A stretch of 64,000 bases of DNA, from positions 599,419 to 663,418 of the forward strand of contig NZ_JAUHHD010000002.1 in NCBI RefSeq assembly GCF_030410515.1, read 5' to 3'. The notes beneath the pieces were generated by a model, which saw nothing but the letters and a program-made list of their open reading frames with translations, did not search any database and had not been told where the DNA came from. This DNA comes from Arthrobacter sp. YD4. Lineage in GTDB: Bacteria > Actinomycetota > Actinomycetes > Actinomycetales > Micrococcaceae. Positions 7,828-16,130 of the stretch are shown in pieces. How positions within the stretch are numbered: the stretch's first letter is position 1; the number at the start of each line of letters is the position of its first letter. A program made the translations under genes and the position numbers.

Positions 7828-9366
7828 TTAGTTTTCAAGCTGCCGTCCGCGGGAGAGCACCTGGCCACGGAAGAACTCCGGCCGCAGCCTGGCCATCACC
7901 AGCATCAGGACCACGCCCAGCAGGATCACGCCCATTCCCAGGATGAACACCAGGCCCAGGCCGCCGATCGAGGAGCCGGAGCCGTACTCGGGGTCCATCG
8001 AGTCGTAGGCGGTCTTGACGAACATGACCAGCAGGATCACGCCGCCCAGCAGGGGTGCCAGGAACTTGAAGAAGAACGAGTGCGCGCCGCGGAACGCCTG
8101 GGCGCGGAAGAACCAGACGCAGGCCAGGGCGGTGATGCCGTAGTAGAAGCAGATCATCATGCCCAGCGCGGTGATGGTGTCCCAGAGGGCGTTCTCGGAC
8201 AGGGTGCGGGTGATGACGTAGAACCCGGCGGCCGCGGCCGCGGAGGCGATCGTGGCGAAGCTCGGGGACTTGTAGCTGGGGCTGATGGTGCCGAACTTTG
8301 CCGGCAGCGCCCGGTAGTGGCCCATCGAGAGCAGCGTGCGGGCCGGCGAGACGAAGGTGGACTGCAGGGAGGCCGCGGAGCTGCTGAGGATGGCCAGGGA
8401 CATCAGGATCGCGAAGGGTCCCATGACCGGTCCGGCGAGGACCGCGAAGATGCTGCCCTGGTTCTCGGGGTTGCCGGCACCCAGGCCTTCCTCGCCGACG
8501 CCGGCGAACGCCAGGGTGGCCAGTGCGACCGTCATGTAGATGATCACGATCACCAGGACGGTGACGGTGGCGGCGCGGCCCGGCGTCTTCTCCGGGTTGC
8601 GGGTTTCCTCGTTCATGGTCAGGGTGACGTCCCAGCCCCAGTAGATGAAGATCGAGAGAGAGACGCCGGCGGCGAAGGCGGAGAAAGATTCGACGGCGAA
8701 CGGGTTGAACCAGTCCGGGGCGATCGCGGTGGCGTCGAAGGCGGTGCCGTTGGCCACGTGGCTGAAGGCCGCGATGGCGAACCAGCCCAGGACCAGCAGC
8801 TGGAAGCCCACCAGGACGTACTGCACGGTCTTGGTGGTTTCCATGCCGCGGTAGGAGATCCAGCAGGCCAGGGCGATGAAGACCAGGGTGGTGGCGATGT
8901 TCAACGGCAGCACCTTGGTCAGGTCGCCCAGTTCGGGGTTGTTGAAGATCTGGGCGAGCATCAGGTAGAAGAAGTCGACGGCGACGGCGGCCAGGTTGGA
9001 GAGCACGATGATGGTGGCCGCGATCAGGCCCCAGCCGCCCATCCAGCCGATCCACGGTCCGAACGCCCGGGAGGCCCAGGTGAAGGAGGTGCCGGCGTCG
9101 GGCATGGCGTTGTTCAGCTCGCGGTAGCCCAGGGCCACCAGCAGCATGGGGATGAAGCCGACCAGGAAGATCGCCGGCAGGTGGACGCCCACCTCGGAGA
9201 CGGTGGGGCCGAGCGCGGCGGTGAGGGTGTAGGCGGGGGCGATGCAGGAAACGCCGATGACCACGGCCCCGATCAGGCCTACCGAGCCGGCCTTCAGGCC
9301 CTTCTCGCTCAGACCGTGCTGCTGCACGGTGCCGGCGGCGCCGGACGTCGCGTGTTTGATGCTCAT
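7828..9366 (-). CDS. APC-family amino acid/polyamine permease
   Basis: A 512-aa integral membrane transporter of the amino acid-polyamine-organocation superfamily with about 12-13 hydrophobic segments. The first helix carries the family motif GLIGAVVIGVSCIAPAYTL, and FTWASRAFGPWIGWMGGWGLI is the typical helix 3 region. Its start overlaps the stop of the upstream universal stress protein gene by 4 nt, so it is co-translated with it and lies in the operon headed by putrescine oxidase. Context therefore predicts uptake of putrescine or a related amine. Sequence alone would also allow an amino acid. Confidence 0.9.
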   Translation of the reverse strand: MSIKHATSGAAGTVQQHGLSEKGLKAGSVGLIGAVVIGVSCIAPAYTLTAALGPTVSEVGVHLPAIFLVGFIPMLLVALGYRELNNAMPDAGTSFTWASRAFGPWIGWMGGWGLIAATIIVLSNLAAVAVDFFYLMLAQIFNNPELGDLTKVLPLNIATTLVFIALACWISYRGMETTKTVQYVLVGFQLLVLGWFAIAAFSHVANGTAFDATAIAPDWFNPFAVESFSAFAAGVSLSIFIYWGWDVTLTMNEETRNPEKTPGRAATVTVLVIVIIYMTVALATLAFAGVGEEGLGAGNPENQGSIFAVLAGPVMGPFAILMSLAILSSSAASLQSTFVSPARTLLSMGHYRALPAKFGTISPSYKSPSFATIASAAAAAGFYVITRTLSENALWDTITALGMMICFYYGITALACVWFFRAQAFRGAHSFFFKFLAPLLGGVILLVMFVKTAYDSMDPEYGSGSSIGGLGLVFILGMGVILLGVVLMLVMARLRPEFFRGQVLSRGRQLEN

Positions 9367-10313
9367 GCTTGTGCCTCTCGGGATGGGTCATTCGACGTTG
9401 AATGGGACGGACTCTTGAGCTCGTAGTCGCTGGGGACCACGATCATGGGAACCGGCAGGGCGCGCAGGATCCGGTTGGCGGTGCTGCCGAGGAAGATGGA
9501 GCGGTGCCGGGCCAGCCGGCTGGAGCCGATCAGCAGGATTTCGCCGTCCTCCCAGTCGAGCCGGTCCACGGCCTCCTCGACGCTGCGGCCCTGGGCCACG
9601 ACGACGTCGGAGGGGTGGGCGGCCGCTGCGGGCCCGCCGTCGGCGCCGGGGCTGCCGGCCTCCCCCGCAGTGCCGGTGGAGGGGAGGGCGGCGGCGAGGT
9701 GGCGGGCGGCGTACGCTCGGGCGGTTTCCGCGGCCTCGGCCGAGTCGCCCTCGTCGAGGGTGAGCAGGGAGACGACCCGCAGCGGGACGTGCCGGTTGGT
9801 GGCCATCGACACCGCGTAGTCCAGCAGCTCCTCGGCGCCGGGCCGGTCGCCCAGCCCGCAGCTGACCCGGGTCAGCGCTTCGCGCCGGTGGTAACCGTGC
9901 GGTGCGAGGGCCACCGGCACGGTGGCGGCGTGCAGCAGGGCACCGGCCACTGAGCCCACGGTGAACCGTTTGAACAGCCCGTTGCTGGTGGCTCCGATGA
10001 CCAGCATGTCCGCCCCGAACTCCTCGCAGGCATCGATCAGGGTCTGGGCGTCGGATTCGCCGCTGCGGATGTGCGCCGAGGCGGCCACGTCCGCGGGGAT
10101 CAGCCGCAGCCCCTCGTCGAGCCATTCCTGCGCCTGCTGGTGCAGGTAGTTGTCGTAGCCGGCGGCGGGAGCGTGCGCGGCGTTGAACGGCGCGGCCTCC
10201 GGAATGGCGACGACGAGGTCCAGGGCGGCCCCGCGGCCACGGGCCAGGGAGACGGCCAGGTTGACGGCGTCGCGGCCTCTGGCGTTCGCGGAATATCCCA
10301 CTACATATCGCAT
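9363..10313 (-). CDS. Universal stress protein, two tandem UspA domains
   Basis: A 316-aa protein with two UspA folds. The first starts MRYVVGYSANARGRDAVNLAVSLA and ends GADMLVIGATSNGLFKRFTVGSVAGALLHAA. The second ends EILLIGSSRLARHRSIFLGSTANRILRALPVPMIVV. Both retain the G-2x-G-9x-G(S/T)-like nucleotide-binding tail. I chose ATG 10313 because AGAGAGGTCGG precedes it; a longer reading would be antisense nonsense against the oxidase gene. It lies 79 nt after puo and overlaps the permease gene. A USP inside an amine-oxidation operon may buffer the aldehyde and H2O2 stress from the oxidase, which is inference. Confidence 0.88.
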   Translation of the reverse strand: MRYVVGYSANARGRDAVNLAVSLARGRGAALDLVVAIPEAAPFNAAHAPAAGYDNYLHQQAQEWLDEGLRLIPADVAASAHIRSGESDAQTLIDACEEFGADMLVIGATSNGLFKRFTVGSVAGALLHAATVPVALAPHGYHRREALTRVSCGLGDRPGAEELLDYAVSMATNRHVPLRVVSLLTLDEGDSAEAAETARAYAARHLAAALPSTGTAGEAGSPGADGGPAAAAHPSDVVVAQGRSVEEAVDRLDWEDGEILLIGSSRLARHRSIFLGSTANRILRALPVPMIVVPSDYELKSPSHSTSNDPSREAQA

Positions 10314-10345
10314 ACTGACCGACCTCTCTGGTTGGGTGCTGGACT

Positions 10346-10377
10346 GGGTCACAAGCCGGGTCACAAGCTGGGTCACG
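10346..10377. repeat. 12-nt tandem repeat in the puo-usp gap
   Basis: GGGTCACAAGCC, GGGTCACAAGCT and a partial third copy, GGGTCACG, lie head to tail in the 79-nt space between puo and the universal stress protein gene. The rest of the gap holds the usp ribosome site. The role is unknown; it could be an RNA-stability or translation element, or a slippage product. Confidence 0.7.
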
Positions 10378-10392
10378 GGGTGGCGCGCCGGG

Positions 10393-11766
10393 TCAGCGGC
10401 CGGCCGGGAGCCGGTCGGCGGCGGCGACGATGCGGGCGGCCACCTGGCGGCCCATCCGGATGGCGCCGTCGACGTGCTGGTATCCCTCGGCCGCGAGGTC
10501 GGAGGAGGCCCAGTAGATGGGACCGACGGGGGCGTGCTGGTCCTTGCCGTAGCGGTGCAGGCCGCCCAGGTCGTAGCTGGCGGCATAGGCTCCGCGGGTC
10601 CACTCCTCCGAGCCCCAGTCGGATTCGTAGTAAACCTCCGGTTCCAGCGCCTTCGGGCCCAGGAACCCGGCGATCGATTCGAGGATGGCGCGGCGGCGGT
10701 CCTCGGCGCTGAGTTCGAACATGGCGTCCGCCTTTTCATCCGAGACGAAGCCCACCAGGGTGCCGCGCGGGTCCTCGTGGTTGGTGTTGTCGTAGACCTC
10801 CTGGACCAGGGCGTCGGCGCCGAAGCAGGTGCCGGAAAGGCCCTCCTCGCGCCAGAACGGCGAGCTGTAGACGGCGTGGACCTTGATGACCAGGCCCAGG
10901 GACTGGTGCTGGTGCATCTGGTGCTGGCGGCGCGGCAGCGGCGGGTCGTAGGAGACGCGGGAGTAAAGGTTCGGCGGGACGGCCATGATGACGTAGCGCG
11001 CGGTGACGGTGGCACGGTCGGAGACCACGGTGGCGGTGTCCTCCGCCCAGGTGATGCTGCGCACCGGGCTGGAGAGGACGACGTCGTCGCCCAGTTCCGC
11101 GGCCTGGAGCACGGAGACCTGCTGCATGCCGCCCACCACGCGCTTGTCCAGGATGAAGTCCTCGTCGGTGAGGTGGGTGAAGGAGCCGGCCGACGCTGCC
11201 ATCAGCACGGCCTGCAGGGCGGAGAACGCGTGTGCCGGCTTGGTGAGCATGCCGCCGGCGATGAAGAGGCCGATGTTGTTGCAGGCTTCCTCGTCGGTGG
11301 AGTTCTGGCGGAGCCAGTGGTGGAAGGAGATGGTGTCCAGCTCGCGGGCCTTGGGGTGGGCCCACGGCTCGGTGGGGCCGATCTCGGCGGCGAGGGTGTC
11401 CAGCAGGTCGGTCAGCTTGGCCATCTCGGCCGCCGTCGTCTCGCTGACCGGGAAGGTTTCCCCGGTGTAGAGGGTGCGCTTGCCGTCGGCTCCGAGGTAG
11501 ACGGCCTGGCCGTCGCGGTAGCGGTCGTAGGTTTCGAGCCCGAGTTCGTCCAGCAGTTCCAGGAGGGCGGTCTGGTCCGGGGAGACCCACTGGCCGCCGA
11601 TTTCCAGCATGGCGCCGTCGATGGTGTTGGTCCAGGTCCGGCCGCCCACGCGGTCGCGGGCCTCCAGCACGGCCACGTTCAGCCCGGCCTTCCGCAGTTC
11701 GCGGGCCGCGGTCAGGCCCGCGGGGCCGGCTCCTACGATGGCGACGTCGCGGTCAAATTCCAGCAT
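10393..11766 (-). CDS. puo: Putrescine oxidase (flavin monoamine oxidase)
   Basis: FAD-dependent oxidation of putrescine to 4-aminobutanal, H2O2 and ammonia. The 457-aa chain has the N-terminal FAD loop VAIVGAGPAGLTAARELRKAG, then EARDRVGGRTWT and IGGQWVSPDQTAL. Several stretches match, from memory, the characterised putrescine oxidase of Rhodococcus erythropolis almost exactly: LFIAGGMLTKPAHAFSALQ, PPLPRRQHQMHQHQSLG, and YESDWGSEEWTRGAYAASY. The C-terminal FAD block ends GYQHVDGAIRMGRQVAARI. It heads a leftward operon with the stress protein and permease, divergent from a TetR gene. The divergent gap contains a perfect palindrome directly upstream. Confidence 0.93.
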   Translation of the reverse strand: MLEFDRDVAIVGAGPAGLTAARELRKAGLNVAVLEARDRVGGRTWTNTIDGAMLEIGGQWVSPDQTALLELLDELGLETYDRYRDGQAVYLGADGKRTLYTGETFPVSETTAAEMAKLTDLLDTLAAEIGPTEPWAHPKARELDTISFHHWLRQNSTDEEACNNIGLFIAGGMLTKPAHAFSALQAVLMAASAGSFTHLTDEDFILDKRVVGGMQQVSVLQAAELGDDVVLSSPVRSITWAEDTATVVSDRATVTARYVIMAVPPNLYSRVSYDPPLPRRQHQMHQHQSLGLVIKVHAVYSSPFWREEGLSGTCFGADALVQEVYDNTNHEDPRGTLVGFVSDEKADAMFELSAEDRRRAILESIAGFLGPKALEPEVYYESDWGSEEWTRGAYAASYDLGGLHRYGKDQHAPVGPIYWASSDLAAEGYQHVDGAIRMGRQVAARIVAAADRLPAGR

Positions 11767-11801
11767 GATGTCCTCTCCGGGGTCCGCTGAGTGATGCGAA
11801 C

Positions 11802-11828
11802 CACTAAATGAATGCCATTCATTTAGTG
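11802..11828. promoter_or_regulatory. Perfect 27-bp palindromic operator between puo and tetR
   Basis: CACTAAATGAATG, one central C, then its exact reverse complement CATTCATTTAGTG. It lies 35 nt upstream of the puo ATG and 120 nt upstream of the tetR ATG, in the divergent promoter gap. Perfect symmetry of this length is expected for a TetR-family dimer or pair of dimers. A TATAAC hexamer (11834-11839) next to it could be the -10 of the rightward promoter. Confidence 0.85.
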
Positions 11829-11948
11829 ACGACTATAACGCCGGAGGGGCGCGGAGGGAAGACCCCGGCGCAAGGTTGCCGTCGGTGGAATAATCCAGAG
11901 GACACCCGCCGGGAGCTTCCCGGATCCGCAGGAAGAGAAGGGCAGGGC

Positions 11949-12635
11949 ATGCCGGCAGCCAGCAACGCCACCACGGAACCGCACCGCCCGGCGGTCTCGC
12001 GCCGCCGCGTCGGCCGCCCCGCCGCCGCGGTCCTGGACCAGGACGGCATCACCGCCGCGGCCCTGCAACTGGTGCGCAAGAGTGGCTACGACGGGTTCAC
12101 CATGGCCGCCCTGGCGAAAACGCTCAACGTGGCGCCGTCGGCCCTGTACAACCACGTGGCCTCCAAGCGCGAGGTGCTGGTGCTGGTGCAGGACCACCTG
12201 ACCTCGTTCGTCGATGTCTCGGCGTTCGAGACCCTGCCCTGGGAGCAGGCCGTGCGGGAATGGGCCTGGAGCTACCGGGACGTGTTCTCCCGGCACACCC
12301 CGCTGATTCCGGTCATTGCCGTGCTGCCGGTGGCGGACGCGCCGAAGACCCTGGCCATGTACGAGGCGGTCAGCGCCGGTTTCCGCCGCGCGGGCTTCCC
12401 GCAGGACCGGATCGTCGCGGCCATCGTGGCACTGGAGTCCTTTATCTTCGGTTCGGCCTACGACGTCACGGCGCCGGCGGACATTTTCGACGCCGGCAGC
12501 CTCGCCGCGTCGACGCCGAACTTCACCGCCGCCGTCGCCAGCCTGGGCACGGAAGGCTACGCCAACCAGGCGGACACCGCCTTCAGCCTGGGTCTGGAGG
12601 CGCTGATCGCGGGCTTCGGCGCCCTGAGATCCTAG
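11949..12635 (+). CDS. TetR-family transcriptional regulator of the putrescine operon
   Basis: A 228-aa regulator. After a basic leader (SRRRVGRPAAAVLDQDGITAAAL) comes the TetR helix-turn-helix, LVRKSGYDGFTMAALAKTLN followed by VAPSALYNHVASKREVLVLV. The C-terminal ligand-binding half has no recognisable signature beyond its helical character. ATG 11949 follows GGAAGAGAAGGGCAGG. Its divergent position to puo and the perfect palindrome in the gap indicate that it represses, or co-regulates, the putrescine operon and itself. The inducer would be putrescine or its product 4-aminobutanal, which is inference. Confidence 0.88.
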   Translation: MPAASNATTEPHRPAVSRRRVGRPAAAVLDQDGITAAALQLVRKSGYDGFTMAALAKTLNVAPSALYNHVASKREVLVLVQDHLTSFVDVSAFETLPWEQAVREWAWSYRDVFSRHTPLIPVIAVLPVADAPKTLAMYEAVSAGFRRAGFPQDRIVAAIVALESFIFGSAYDVTAPADIFDAGSLAASTPNFTAAVASLGTEGYANQADTAFSLGLEALIAGFGALRS

Positions 12636-12654
12636 GCGCAGCCTTCCGGGCGGG

Positions 12655-14226
12655 CTACTTGGCGTCCAAGAACACCGGGTTGGTCAGCGCCGCCATGGGA
12701 CCGAGCTGGAGCGTGGTGCCCATCGCCGTTCCGTTGCTGGCCGTCCCGTCGGGCAGCGGGTGCCGGACCTCCACCCGGATGTAGGCCGCGAGCTGCGGCG
12801 TCGTCAGCCAGGTGCAGGTGCCCGTCCCGGAGGCGGGGAGGGTGAACTGCTGGGTCTGGCCCTCGTCGGTGATGAACCGGACCACGCCGTTGGCGACGCC
12901 GGAGACCTTGGCCGTGACGGTGACCCGCGCGTCCGGGGCCGCTGCGAGCCGCTCCCCGACTCCGGCGGCGCGGCCGCCGACGGCGACGCTGAAGTCAACG
13001 GTGATGTCCGCGGACTCGGCGATCCAGCTGCGCCCGGTGCGGATGCCTTCCAGCACGCCGTCCCGGGACAGCGCCTTCGCGTAGACCACATTGTGCGGGA
13101 AGCCGATGACCTGCGGTGCGCTGTGGGCGTCGCTGTTGCCCATGGCGGGCAGCCAGCGGCCGCCGGTCCGGGCCGACTGGGCCAGCATCGAGTCCCAGGT
13201 GTTGATGGCGTACTCGTCATCGGCGGTCCACGGGCCGGTCCAGACCTCGACGGCGTCGGCGTCGTCGTAGCCAAACTTCCAGCGGCAAGCCACGTAGGGG
13301 CAGTAGGGGTGGGCGGGGACAACCAGGCCGCCGGAGGCGTGGATGTGCTGCGCCTCCTGCTCGAAGCCCTTGTCCCGGGCGCGGTAGCGCCAGTCGATCC
13401 AGTCCCCCGGTTCCAGCCCCAGCGCCAGGTAGTGGCCGTTGCGGGTAGTGACCTCCTCGCCGGTGAGGATGAGCAGGTCGCTTCCGGCCAGCGGGCCCCA
13501 GACGCCGTGTGAGGCCGGGGTGTTGTGGTCGGTGCTGATCATGAAGTCCAGGCGGCCGGCACGGGCACCCGCGGCCACTTCCTCGGGGGTGCGCTTGCCG
13601 TCGGAGTAGACGGTGTGCAGGTGCGCGTCGCCGCGGTACCAGCCCGGACCCTTGCCGGCCACCTGCTGCGGCGGATACTGCGGGCGGTAGGGTGCGGCGT
13701 CGGGGCCGAAGTCCAGCGTGACGGTGACGGTGTAGTCCATGCCCTGTTCGGCCACCTGATAGGGGCCGAGGGCGATGTTCCAGGTGCCCTTGCCGACGGG
13801 GCCGGGCAGGTAGCCGGGGGTGGCCTCGGCGGCGCTGATGAAGAATTCGGTCCGGAATCCGCCGGACCAGCCACGGAATCCCTTGCCGGAGAGCGCGGTG
13901 CCCTTCTCGTCGAAGACGCCGATGTCGCAGGCGTTGTTCAGCAGGCCGGCGGCGACGGAGGGCTTGCTGTAGCTGTAGCTGACGCTGATCTTGTTGACCC
14001 CGGCGGGGACCTCGACCGGCAGATAAACGAAGTCGGCGGCACCGGGATCGAGGTGGCCGGTGAGGGTCTTGGTGGTGGCGCTGCCGTCGGCGGCGGCCGC
14101 GAAGTTCATGGGGGCAAGCGTCAGGGCCGCGCCGGTCATGGCGGCGGCGAGGAAGCCTCGGCGGCTGGGAGAGAGCGCGGGGGTGATGGCCTCGTGGGCC
14201 TTGCATGGTGAAGTCACGCGGACCAT
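12655..14226 (-). CDS. Tat-exported PHP-domain metal-dependent phosphoesterase
   Basis: A 523-aa secreted protein. The N-terminus carries a twin-arginine signal, SRRGFLAAAMTGAALTLAP, ending near FAAAADG. A beta-rich domain (~residues 45-190) precedes a PHP domain whose metal ligands are visible in RGDAHLHTVYSDG, ISTDHNT, TGEEVT, PAHPYCP and MGNSDAHS. A C-terminal beta-sandwich-like segment ends the chain. PHP domains hydrolyse phosphate esters using a trinuclear metal site; export suggests an extracytoplasmic phosphodiester or sugar phosphate substrate. The start is uncertain: ATG 14226 is preferred, with GTG 14232 and a further upstream ATG possible. It is tail-to-tail with the TetR gene. 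Confidence 0.85.
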   Translation of the reverse strand: MVRVTSPCKAHEAITPALSPSRRGFLAAAMTGAALTLAPMNFAAAADGSATTKTLTGHLDPGAADFVYLPVEVPAGVNKISVSYSYSKPSVAAGLLNNACDIGVFDEKGTALSGKGFRGWSGGFRTEFFISAAEATPGYLPGPVGKGTWNIALGPYQVAEQGMDYTVTVTLDFGPDAAPYRPQYPPQQVAGKGPGWYRGDAHLHTVYSDGKRTPEEVAAGARAGRLDFMISTDHNTPASHGVWGPLAGSDLLILTGEEVTTRNGHYLALGLEPGDWIDWRYRARDKGFEQEAQHIHASGGLVVPAHPYCPYVACRWKFGYDDADAVEVWTGPWTADDEYAINTWDSMLAQSARTGGRWLPAMGNSDAHSAPQVIGFPHNVVYAKALSRDGVLEGIRTGRSWIAESADITVDFSVAVGGRAAGVGERLAAAPDARVTVTAKVSGVANGVVRFITDEGQTQQFTLPASGTGTCTWLTTPQLAAYIRVEVRHPLPDGTASNGTAMGTTLQLGPMAALTNPVFLDAK

Positions 14227-14365
14227 GGTCACGGCGGCAGCTGAACTCCCGGGTGGCACCGGTTGGCCGGGATGTGAACGTCCGCTGGGAATACCGTCGT
14301 CGGGCCTATCCGGTCAAGGTCCCGCTGCGGGAGCGGCCCGCCCGAGGGGACCGCGCCGGGGAAAA

Positions 14366-14399
14366 CAAAGAACCCCGGTCCTAAGACCGGGGTTCTTTG
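14366..14399 (-). terminator. Intrinsic terminator after tRNA-Leu
   Basis: A perfect 15-bp hairpin (CAAAGAACCCCGGTC, loop CTAA, exact complement), starting 7 nt beyond the tRNA 3' end on the minus strand. The A/T-rich outer stem supplies the U-run (CTTTG). Confidence 0.88.
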
Positions 14400-14405
14400 A
14401 ATGCG

Positions 14406-14488
14406 TGCGCGAGGGGGGATTTGAACCCCCACGCCCTTTCGGACACTGGCACCTGAAGCCAGCGCGTCTGCCGTTCCGCCACTCGCGC
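14406..14488 (-). tRNA. tRNA-Leu (anticodon CAG)
   Basis: An 83-nt cloverleaf read on the minus strand. The acceptor GCGCGAG pairs with CTCGCGC, with discriminator A. The anticodon stem CTGGC/GCCAG encloses TTCAGGT. A long variable arm (TGTCCGAAAGGGCG) marks it as class II, and the T-arm is GGGGGTTCAAATCCCCC. CCA is not encoded. It stands alone and is followed by a strong terminator. Confidence 0.95.
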
Positions 14489-14908
14489 GCAACTTCTTCC
14501 GCTCGGCGGTAGTCCGTTTCCGGAACCTCCGCCTCGTGAAAGCAGCGAGATCAAGCATAACGGACACCTGCGGGAAAACACTAATCGGTCGTTTCAGCCC
14601 CTCCTGGAGGCGTCTCAAGGGGCCATTTTCGACCGCCGTGCACCCGCTTTCCAGGCCCGCCGCCGGGCGGCTGTCCGCCCCGTCCGGCCGCCGTCACACT
14701 GCCGCCCTGACGGGCATCCGCCCACGTCAGCGACGGTGGCGACCCGAGGAATAACAGCCCCGACGGCGGGCCGCATTAAGGCCATTCCCAGCCATGGACA
14801 GTAGTATCTGATGTAGGAGTGCCCGATCCCGGCGGACTCCCGCGTTAGTTGGAAACCGAGTTCCGGAACAAAACGCTGCCCCGCAGCTGTCAGGAAAGGA
14901 GAGGGACC
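14489..14908. other. Intergenic region upstream of fhaA (420 nt)
   Basis: Divergent gap between tRNA-Leu and fhaA. It must hold the tRNA promoter (left end) and the promoter of the fhaA-pknB operon. A TAGTAT hexamer at 14802-14807 could be a -10, but I find no convincing -35 at the right distance. Next to the fhaA start is a strong ribosome site, AGGAAAGGAGAGGG. No gene is seen in it. Confidence 0.5.
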
Positions 14909-15649
14909 ATGGGCTTGCTGGACAAGGTCGAGCGCGGCATTGAAAAGGCCGTCCGCGGCGTCTTCTCCACCGGTTCCCGGGCGCGGGTAGAGCCGGTCGA
15001 GATCGCCAGCCACCTCCGCCGCGAGGTGGACGATAAGGCCATCACCATCGCCGCCGGCCGCACACTGGCCCCCAACGTCTTCGATGTACTGCTCAGCGGC
15101 GACGATTTCGAACGGGCCCAGGAATGGGGAACCCCGCTGGCCGAAGAACTGTGCGACGTCGTCATCAACCACGTCCGCAGCCAGGGCTACACCCTGCAGG
15201 GTCCCGTGCGGATCAGCTTCCGCCACGACGGCGACCGCAAGGCAGGCGACTTCGACATCACCTCCCGGACCGAAAAGTCCGGCGGGGCCCAGGCCGCCGC
15301 GCCCGCGCCGATGCCGGTCACGCCGCCACGGCAGCCCGCGGCGAACCTGCAGCCGGTGCTCGACATCAACGGCCAGCGGTATTCGCTGAATGCGCCCTCG
15401 GTCGTCCTCGGCCGCTCCTCGGAGGCGGACATCCTGATCGATGACACTGGCGTCTCGCGCCGGCACCTGGAAATCCGGTCCGGCCACGGCACGGCCCAGG
15501 CCATCGACCTGGGTTCCACCAACGGCAGCTACGTCGACGGACACAAAGTAGTCGGCTCCGCGGAACTCTCCGACGGCGCCACCATCACCATGGGACGGAC
15601 CAAGATCATCTTCCGCCTTCTGCCCCCCAGCCAGGGCGGCCGCCCGTGA
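14909..15649 (+). CDS. fhaA: FHA-domain protein FhaA (DUF3662 + FHA)
   Basis: A 246-aa phosphothreonine-reader. The N-terminal DUF3662 domain (MGLLDKVERGIEKAVRG to about residue 125) is joined by a Pro/Ala linker to a C-terminal FHA domain (~residues 150-240). The FHA motifs are visible: VVLGRSSEADI, DDTGVSRRHLEI, and DLGSTNGSYVDG. In mycobacteria FhaA binds the phosphorylated pseudokinase domain attached to MurJ (MviN) and tempers peptidoglycan synthesis. It is the first gene of the operon; its stop overlaps the fhaB GTG. The start at 14909 fits family N-termini and has a good ribosome site. Confidence 0.93.
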   Translation: MGLLDKVERGIEKAVRGVFSTGSRARVEPVEIASHLRREVDDKAITIAAGRTLAPNVFDVLLSGDDFERAQEWGTPLAEELCDVVINHVRSQGYTLQGPVRISFRHDGDRKAGDFDITSRTEKSGGAQAAAPAPMPVTPPRQPAANLQPVLDINGQRYSLNAPSVVLGRSSEADILIDDTGVSRRHLEIRSGHGTAQAIDLGSTNGSYVDGHKVVGSAELSDGATITMGRTKIIFRLLPPSQGGRP

Positions 15650-16128
15650 GCGAACTGACCATAACGGCCCTGCGGTTTGGCTTCCTCATCCTGCTCTGGG
15701 TCCTCATCTTCAGCATTGTCTCGGCCATGCGGCGCGACCTGATGATCGGCCGGAAGGCCGCCGCCGGTGCCCCCACCGCCCGGCAGGTACGCCGCAACCC
15801 GTCCCTGGCCGAGCCCGCACCGGCGCCGGTGAAGCAGCAGGCCCGCCAGCTCGTAGTGACGGAGGGTCCCCTCAAGGGCACCACCCTGCCGCTGGCGGCC
15901 AGCCCCATCCTGCTGGGCCGCGCGCAGGAAGCCACCCTGGTCCTCGAGGACGACTATGCCTCCGGCCGGCACGCCCGCCTGTTCCCGCAGGGCAGCCGCT
16001 GGTTCATCGAGGACCTCGGTTCCACCAACGGCACTTATCTCGCAGAGCAGCAGCTGACCCGGGCCCTCCCGGTGGAGCTGGGAGTCCCCGTGCGAATCGG
16101 CAAGACGGTCATTGAATTGAGGCCGTAG
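15646..16128 (+). CDS. fhaB: FHA-domain protein FhaB (FipA-like)
   Basis: A 160-aa protein with one N-terminal membrane helix (LRFGFLILLWVLIFSIVSAM), a basic linker, and a C-terminal FHA domain. FHA signatures are PILLGRAQEATLVLEDDYASGRHARL and IEDLGSTNGTYL. It starts with GTG overlapping the fhaA stop (GTGA). In mycobacteria the orthologue (FipA) is a PknA/PknB substrate linked to FtsZ-FtsQ assembly. Co-location with PstP, FtsW, PbpA and both kinases supports the same role. Confidence 0.92.
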   Translation: MSELTITALRFGFLILLWVLIFSIVSAMRRDLMIGRKAAAGAPTARQVRRNPSLAEPAPAPVKQQARQLVVTEGPLKGTTLPLAASPILLGRAQEATLVLEDDYASGRHARLFPQGSRWFIEDLGSTNGTYLAEQQLTRALPVELGVPVRIGKTVIELRP

Positions 16129-16130
16129 CC

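Noticed and set aside
7835..9426. Long open frames overlapping the permease gene on both strands, up to 518 codons
   Set aside because: They are Arg/Gly/His/Pro-rich shadows of a GC-rich gene; the APC permease frame has recognisable helices and family motifs.
10314..11015. A 5' extension of the universal stress protein frame by more than 230 codons
   Set aside because: It overlaps the oxidase gene out of frame, has low-complexity Pro/Ser/Arg composition, and the true start at 10313 has a good ribosome site.
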